A DNA stretch of 8,103 bases. Origin: DASRAU01 sp036005805 (GTDB lineage Bacteria; Acidobacteriota; Polarisedimenticolia; Gp22-AA2). The stretch covers positions 1 through 8,103 of the forward strand of contig DASYQE010000126.1 in the NCBI GenBank assembly GCA_036005805.1, read 5' to 3'. Below are positions 4,462-8,103 of the stretch, one piece after another. The notes below the pieces were generated by a model. That model saw only the letters and a list, made by a program, of their open reading frames with translations. It had not been told where the DNA came from and made no database searches. The position numbers were made by a program, and so were the translations under genes. The first letter of the stretch is position 1. Every line of letters starts with the position of its first letter.

Positions 4462-6144
4462 CTACGGGAGCGGCGGAGCGTCGTCGCCCCACACCGTATT
4501 GCTCCCCTCCAGGCCATTGGCCTGGCTGGAATCGGTGGAATACCCCCACACGGAGTTCGGCCCCCAGATGGCCGTGTTGGACCACAGCCGGCTACCGCCC
4601 CAGATCGCGCCGGTGATGCCCAGCGCGTCCGAACTCCAAAGGATTCCGTCACTCCAGATCGATGCATCCCCGACGAGGATGCCGCTGCCCCCGATCAGGA
4701 TCCCATCGGGCGTCCAGATGGCGATGGGAGACAGCGCGGGCCCCGACGCGGTGCCGCTCGTCCGGAGGGCGGCGAGCAGGTCCACGAATCCCGCCCCCTG
4801 CGTGAAGATGTCGAAGTCGGGCCGTTTTTCCGCCGACTTCATCAAGCGCATCTTCAGGGTATCGGGAGTGACGGTCGGCTCCTCCTGGATGAGCAGCGCC
4901 GCCATGCCGGAGACCACGGCGGCCGACATGCTGGTGCCGCTCAGACGGAAGTAGGGAGAGTCCAGGGTCGCCTTGTTGGGATCGGAGTTGTATTCCCCCC
5001 ACTTGACGCGCAGACCCGGATAGCGAACGTCCAAGGGTGAGCCGACGGCCCGCAGGGAAATGGTCCGGTTTCCCGGGGCGAGAAGGTCGGGCTTGACGAC
5101 GTGATCGAGAAAGGTCGGGCCTCGCGAGGAGTAGGTCGCGACGAGATCGTCGCCGCGCAGGCTGGACAGATAGTTGTTCGACGCCCCCACCGTAATCACG
5201 TACGGATCGTTGCCGGGACTCCCGACGCTTCCGTACCCGAGCGCGCCGTCGTTTCCCGCCGAAACGACCACGACGATTCCCGCATTCCATGCCCGTTCGA
5301 CGGCCTGACACAGCGGGTCGGTCAGATAGGACTCCTCGACGGAATGCCCGAAGGACATGTTCAGCACGCGGATCTTGTACTTGTCCTTGTTGTCGATGAT
5401 CCAGTCGATCCCGGCCAGCGCGTCGCTCACCAGACCGGTGCCCTCCGGCCCGAAGATGCGCACCGAGACCAGCTTGATGTCTTTCCCCATCCCGACGATC
5501 CTGCGGAAGGACTTGGAGTCACTGCTCGCATGAGCGTTGCCGGCGATGATCCCGGCCACGTGGGTCCCGTGCCCGAAGAGATCGACGAAGCCGCTGTCGT
5601 GGCCTACGATCTCGACCTCCGCGACCAACCTGGCGCCCAGGTCCCCGTGTTTCGCGATCCCGGAATCGAGCACGGCAACGGCCACTTCTTTCCCCGTCAG
5701 GTTGTAGTTGCGCAGGACGATGTCGCCGCCCACAGTCGCGTAGTCCAGATCGTCCAGAGGGTGGATGGCGGCATCGTAGGAGATCCCACGCACGCTCCCG
5801 CTTTCCAGGAGCTTCTTGAGTCCCCGGGCCGGAATCGAGGCTGCAAACCCGCCCAGGTTGCGATACCGGCGGTGAATGGAGGCTCCCGCCGCGAGCGCCG
5901 AGGTCTCATCGTTGTCGGGCATCACGGTCGTGACGATCACCGGGATGCGCTCTTCCGGACCGGATTCCCGGATGGCCCGGTCGACCCGTGTGCTGAGTCT
6001 CGAGTCCGACGGCTTGGAGGAGTCGCGGGCCGGCGTCGCCGAAGCGGCGCTGAGCCGTGGGGCACTCCATCCACTCGCGACGATGCAAAGCGCGAGCAAG
6101 GGCACGAGAACATTGAATCGCGCGATGCGGCGGCTCACGTTCAC
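4462..6144 (-). CDS. Secreted subtilisin-like serine protease (S8) with Trp-hexad C-terminal tail
   Basis: A 560-residue exported endopeptidase precursor. The signal peptide spans about residues 1-34. An inhibitor-I9-like propeptide lies at about 65-128 (IPVIVTTV; GGFAASIPARGLKKLL). The S8 catalytic domain (about 140-460) has the triad D160 (AVLDSGI), H192 (FGHGTHVAG) and S405 (SGTSMSAA), with oxyanion-hole N298 (SAGNDG). All key residues are present, so it should be active once its propeptide is removed. Residues 475-552 form a Trp-patterned repeat (separate entry) instead of a usual C-terminal anchor. GTG 6142-6144 follows GAGGTG (6149-6154, minus strand) with a 4-nt spacer; a second GTG at 6136-6138 is spaced 10 nt and is an equally good start. 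The membrane-protein gene begins 9 bp downstream, and the propeller gene is divergent across 559 bp. Confidence 0.95.
   Translation of the reverse strand: MNVSRRIARFNVLVPLLALCIVASGWSAPRLSAASATPARDSSKPSDSRLSTRVDRAIRESGPEERIPVIVTTVMPDNDETSALAAGASIHRRYRNLGGFAASIPARGLKKLLESGSVRGISYDAAIHPLDDLDYATVGGDIVLRNYNLTGKEVAVAVLDSGIAKHGDLGARLVAEVEIVGHDSGFVDLFGHGTHVAGIIAGNAHASSDSKSFRRIVGMGKDIKLVSVRIFGPEGTGLVSDALAGIDWIIDNKDKYKIRVLNMSFGHSVEESYLTDPLCQAVERAWNAGIVVVVSAGNDGALGYGSVGSPGNDPYVITVGASNNYLSSLRGDDLVATYSSRGPTFLDHVVKPDLLAPGNRTISLRAVGSPLDVRYPGLRVKWGEYNSDPNKATLDSPYFRLSGTSMSAAVVSGMAALLIQEEPTVTPDTLKMRLMKSAEKRPDFDIFTQGAGFVDLLAALRTSGTASGPALSPIAIWTPDGILIGGSGILVGDASIWSDGILWSSDALGITGAIWGGSRLWSNTAIWGPNSVWGYSTDSSQANGLEGSNTVWGDDAPPLP
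4489..4722 (-). repeat. Trp-hexad repeat region in the protease tail
   Basis: Protein residues 475-552 carry [AST]-[IV]-W-like units. Tryptophans are at 477, 497, 503, 515, 521, 527, 533 and 552. From 497 to 533 they keep a 6-residue period with one missing step at 509 (Gly). GIL units at 481-483 and 488-490 look like degenerate units in which Leu replaces Trp. The nucleotide sequence is not a tandem repeat, so the pattern is kept at protein level. Similar IWG/VWG-rich tails occur, to my recollection, on S8 proteases of acidobacterial and related genomes; their role is not established to my knowledge. Confidence 0.8.
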
Positions 6145-6192
6145 TGTTCACCTCGTGACGACCGGTGTCAGATCCTTGCGACGTTCAGAGAG

Positions 6193-6209
6193 TGTCGTCG
6201 CGGACGACA
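6193..6209. promoter_or_regulatory. 7-bp dyad TGTCGTC-GCG-GACGACA
   Basis: A perfect inverted repeat with a 3-bp centre, 49-65 bp upstream of the protease GTG. The position suits an operator or activator site for the protease promoter. No specific regulator family can be named. Confidence 0.35.
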
Positions 6210-6476
6210 ACTGCAATGCGGATACCAGAACAATGGCGGGAAGGGGGGGCATCGGGCAAATGACGACGGCGCGGGGACTTAGAGAGGTGTGCGGGAAGCG
6301 TCGGGAAGTTGACAGATCTCTGCCTGCCGGCGATGCGTGCGCAGATTTCAAACACGGGGTTTCAGCGCTCCGCCAAGAAACTCCAGCCGTGTGCTGGACT
6401 TAGCACCGCGAGGCGGATTTCCGACTCAGTGTGCGCCAGTGCTCGAGTGGCCTGGAACGCTGGGACCTGAAGCCGG

Positions 6477-6489
6477 TGTTCCGGGAACA
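6477..6489. promoter_or_regulatory. 13-bp dyad TGTTCC-G-GGAACA
   Basis: A perfect 6+1+6 inverted repeat in the middle of the divergent region, about 215 bp upstream of the propeller start. It is a candidate protein-binding site; it could also be chance, and no cognate regulator is known here. Confidence 0.3.
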
Positions 6490-6611
6490 GTTCATTCTGC
6501 GCTCTCGCCGCCTTCACAATTGGCGTGGCACACCACGAACCGGCTCACCGAGGCTTGAGCGGTGCTGGACCATTAACCTCGACGCGCGACGCCGCATCGC
6601 CGCATCGTCTT

Positions 6612-6660
6612 TTACACGCCGTTGACGTCCGTCACATCTTTTTACCTCGCTGAACGAAGC
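6612..6660 (+). repeat. 49-bp direct repeat, right copy, upstream of the propeller gene
   Basis: This is the partner of 3448-3496 (48 of 49 identical). It ends 43 bp before the propeller GTG. It includes the dyad TGACG-TC-CGTCA (6623-6634) and TTGACG (6622-6627), which could be a -35 element, but no -10 is spaced correctly. It is probably a regulatory or leader segment of the propeller gene. Confidence 0.9.
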
Positions 6661-6703
6661 TTCCGGGGCGCGCCTGCGTAGTTTCAGCACGCGGAGGAAC
6701 GAC

Positions 6704-8014
6704 GTGACGAAACGATGGCTGGCCGTGCTCTTGTGCGTCGGAGTTTCAATCGGACCGATCCTGGCCCAGGCGACTTTCCATGGCGACGCGAGCCGCAGCG
6801 GGATCTACCCGGGCGCGGGACCGAGGACGTTCGGCGGGGTGAAGTGGGTCTTCAAGACCGGCGGCCCGGTCGTCGGATCCCCGGTGGTCGCGGGAGGCGT
6901 CGTCTATGTGGCGAGCTATGACACGCAGCTCTACGCCCTCGACCAGGAAACCGGACAGGAGAAATGGAAGTTCAAGTCACGTCTGCCGATCGCCTCGACC
7001 CCGGCGGTCACCGACGACACCGTCTTCTTCGTCTCCTCGACCGGGGCGCTGGGGGCGATCGACCGCGCCGCGGGCACGCCGAAATGGGTCTTCGTCGCCG
7101 AGTACGAGAAGAAGTTCGAGGCGAAGAACCTGCACGGCTATCCCTCGGCGGCGCAGACCATGCCCGACGCGTGGGACCTGTTCCTGTCCTCGCCGGCGGT
7201 GGCGGGCGGCCGCGTCTTCTTCGGCACCGGCGACGGCGGCATCTACGCGGTCGACGAGAAGACCGGCGACCTGCAGTGGAAATTCGCGACCGGCGACGTC
7301 GTGCACTCCTCCCCCGCGGTCGTCGACGGCGTCGTCTATGTCGGCTCGTGGGACAGCGTGCTGTACGCCCTCGACGCCGCCACCGGGACGAAGAAGTGGG
7401 CCTTCCAGGCGGGCAAGGATCCCGCGGTCCACAACCAGGAGGGATTCCAGTCGTCGCCGGCGGTGGTCGACGGGACCGTCTATGTCGGCTGCCGCGACGC
7501 GCACCTCTATGCCCTCGACGCCGCCACCGGGCGCAAGAAGTGGGACTACCCGACCAGCAAGTCGTGGGTGATCGCCACGCCGGCGGTGAAGGACGGTGTG
7601 GTTTACGTCGGAACGTCGGACTCGTCCCGCTTCCTGGCGATCGATGCGAAGACCGGCCGGCTGAAGTGGACCTTCAACGCGCACGCCTACATGTTCTCTT
7701 CGGCGGCGCTCGCGGGAGACCTCGCCTACGTCGGTGATCACAACGGCCGGTTGTACGCCGTCGACACGAAAACGGGGACGCTGGCCTGGGAGTTCGTCAC
7801 CGAGGCCGCGAAGGCCGATCCGCACAAGATCCTCAACCCGGACGGCTCGCTGAAGCAGGAGGTCCTGTTCGCGCCCTTCTTCGGCGACTTCCAGGATATG
7901 TACCTTGCCATCTACAAGTTCGCATCCATCGGCGCGATCGTCTCGTCGCCGGCGGTCGCGGCCGGCGTCGTCTTCGTCGGCAGCATGGACGGGAACGTCT
8001 ACGCGCTGAAGTAG
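6704..8014 (+). CDS. Exported PQQ-repeat (BamB-like) beta-propeller protein
   Basis: 436 residues with a Sec signal peptide (about 1-23, probable cleavage after AQA). The mature protein is built of PQQ-type repeats with consensus SPAVxxGxVYVGSxDxxLYALDxxTGxxKWxF, starting near residues 59, 99, 163, 203, 251, 291, 332 and 414. The N-terminal KWVF (47-50) supplies the strand missing from the last repeat, giving an eight-bladed ring closed by a terminal clasp. Three longer loops interrupt the repeats: 131-162, 236-249 and 366-413. The family covers BamB-like scaffolds and quinoprotein dehydrogenases. I see no clear dehydrogenase active site or haem motif (CxxCH), so a periplasmic or extracytoplasmic binding role is more likely. 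GTG 6704 follows GGAGGA (6693-6698) with 5 nt. Recent internal repetition shows as an identical 21-bp stretch at 7367-7387 and 7511-7531. A broken second copy lies at 3521-3603. Confidence 0.9.
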   Translation: MTKRWLAVLLCVGVSIGPILAQATFHGDASRSGIYPGAGPRTFGGVKWVFKTGGPVVGSPVVAGGVVYVASYDTQLYALDQETGQEKWKFKSRLPIASTPAVTDDTVFFVSSTGALGAIDRAAGTPKWVFVAEYEKKFEAKNLHGYPSAAQTMPDAWDLFLSSPAVAGGRVFFGTGDGGIYAVDEKTGDLQWKFATGDVVHSSPAVVDGVVYVGSWDSVLYALDAATGTKKWAFQAGKDPAVHNQEGFQSSPAVVDGTVYVGCRDAHLYALDAATGRKKWDYPTSKSWVIATPAVKDGVVYVGTSDSSRFLAIDAKTGRLKWTFNAHAYMFSSAALAGDLAYVGDHNGRLYAVDTKTGTLAWEFVTEAAKADPHKILNPDGSLKQEVLFAPFFGDFQDMYLAIYKFASIGAIVSSPAVAAGVVFVGSMDGNVYALK

Positions 8015-8103
8015 GGCTGCGCGGATGCCCTTGGGCGGCTTCTCGGGGTCGTCGCCGACGCGCAGGTCGGCGATTCAGCGGCGCTTGGCGTTCTCTCTCG
8101 CGG
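8015..8103. other. Right edge, no identifiable gene
   Basis: 89 bp follow the propeller stop. No strong terminator is visible; GCCC-TT-GGGC (8027-8036) is a 4-bp stem only. On the minus strand, a frame entering from the window edge ends ARENAKRR at a TGA (8075-8077) and could be the 3' end of a neighbouring convergent gene. It is too short to identify. Confidence 0.25.

Larger units (their letters stand above)
6145..6703. other. 559-bp divergent intergenic region
   Basis: This separates the protease (minus) from the propeller gene (plus) and must hold the promoters of both. Short open frames exist but are Arg/Ser/Pro-rich, lack ribosome-binding sites and resemble nothing I know. Recognisable contents are two dyads (6193-6209 and 6477-6489) and the right copy of the 49-bp repeat (6612-6660). 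A perfect TTGACA at 6309-6314 has no matching -10. No convincing sigma70 promoter was found for either gene. Confidence 0.6.

Noticed and set aside
3677..4585. Second minus-strand frame across the membrane protein
   Set aside because: Its product is Arg/Gly-rich and hydrophilic, while the other frame gives regular membrane helices.
3739..5040. Long plus-strand open frame (433 codons)
   Set aside because: It is antisense to the membrane protein and the protease C-terminal half; the Gly/Arg/Gln-rich product is typical of GC-rich shadows.
5101..6282. Plus-strand open frame (393 codons)
   Set aside because: It is antisense to the protease catalytic domain, which carries a full Asp-His-Ser set; no domain is visible in the plus-strand product.
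6309..6314. Perfect TTGACA as a promoter -35
   Set aside because: No -10-like hexamer lies 16-18 bp downstream (GATGCG at 17), and the nearest plus-strand gene starts nearly 400 bp away.
6431..6625. Small plus-strand open frame in the divergent region (64 codons)
   Set aside because: It has no ribosome-binding site and a composition rich in Arg and Ser, with no similarity I recognise; it may be decayed sequence.
3448..6660. The 49-bp direct repeats as ends of a composite mobile element carrying the protease and membrane protein
   Set aside because: No transposase, terminal inverted repeats or target-site duplication is visible, and each copy is followed by propeller-gene sequence, so gene duplication explains them better.
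6977..7825. Minus-strand open frame opposite the propeller
   Set aside because: It is antisense to well-formed PQQ repeats; its apparent repetitiveness only mirrors them.

Overview
This is a GC-rich bacterial window, probably from a soil- or sediment-type organism. An exported S8 protease with a Trp-patterned C-terminal tail, a PQQ-type beta-propeller and a truncated membrane sensor module would fit Acidobacteriota or a similar phylum, but nothing here fixes the taxon. No rRNA, tRNA, CRISPR array or intact mobile element is visible.

Layout. (1) 12-1782: an XRE-cupin regulator (minus) is divergent from a secreted fasciclin-domain protein (plus). An AT-rich spacer between them holds a plausible sigma70 promoter. 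An SRPBCC ligand-binding-fold protein follows the fasciclin gene; its first possible start overlaps the fasciclin stop as GTGA, and a strong GC hairpin lies just inside that reading frame. (2) 1779-3239: a minus-strand fusion of hot-dog (MaoC-like) domains to a short-chain dehydrogenase ends tail-to-tail with the SRPBCC gene on a shared CTAG. A perfect TATAAT lies upstream of its start. (3) 3240-3686: a gene graveyard. It holds a 49-bp element repeated almost exactly upstream of the propeller gene at the far end of the window, followed by collapsed fragments of a second copy of that propeller gene and then the last 26 codons of a zinc alcohol dehydrogenase. (4) 3667-6144 (minus): a secreted subtilisin-like protease, then 9 bp later a polytopic membrane protein that looks like a sensor membrane domain which lost its cytoplasmic output module where it meets the graveyard. 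(5) 6145-6703: a 559-bp divergent intergenic region with two good dyads and the second copy of the 49-bp element. (6) 6704-8014: an intact, exported eight-bladed PQQ-repeat propeller. The last 89 bp hold no identifiable gene.

The genes do not form one clear pathway. The protease and membrane protein are a likely transcription unit; fasciclin and SRPBCC may be one. The most informative story is the rearrangement: a propeller gene was apparently once present on both sides of the protease/membrane pair, each copy preceded by the same 49-bp sequence. The left copy has collapsed to fragments, and the same scar coincides with loss of an alcohol dehydrogenase and of the 3' part of the membrane-protein gene. 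I see no convincing new multi-gene system; the items most worth checking are this scar with its over-conserved repeat, the Trp-hexad tail of the protease and the hot-dog/SDR fusion.
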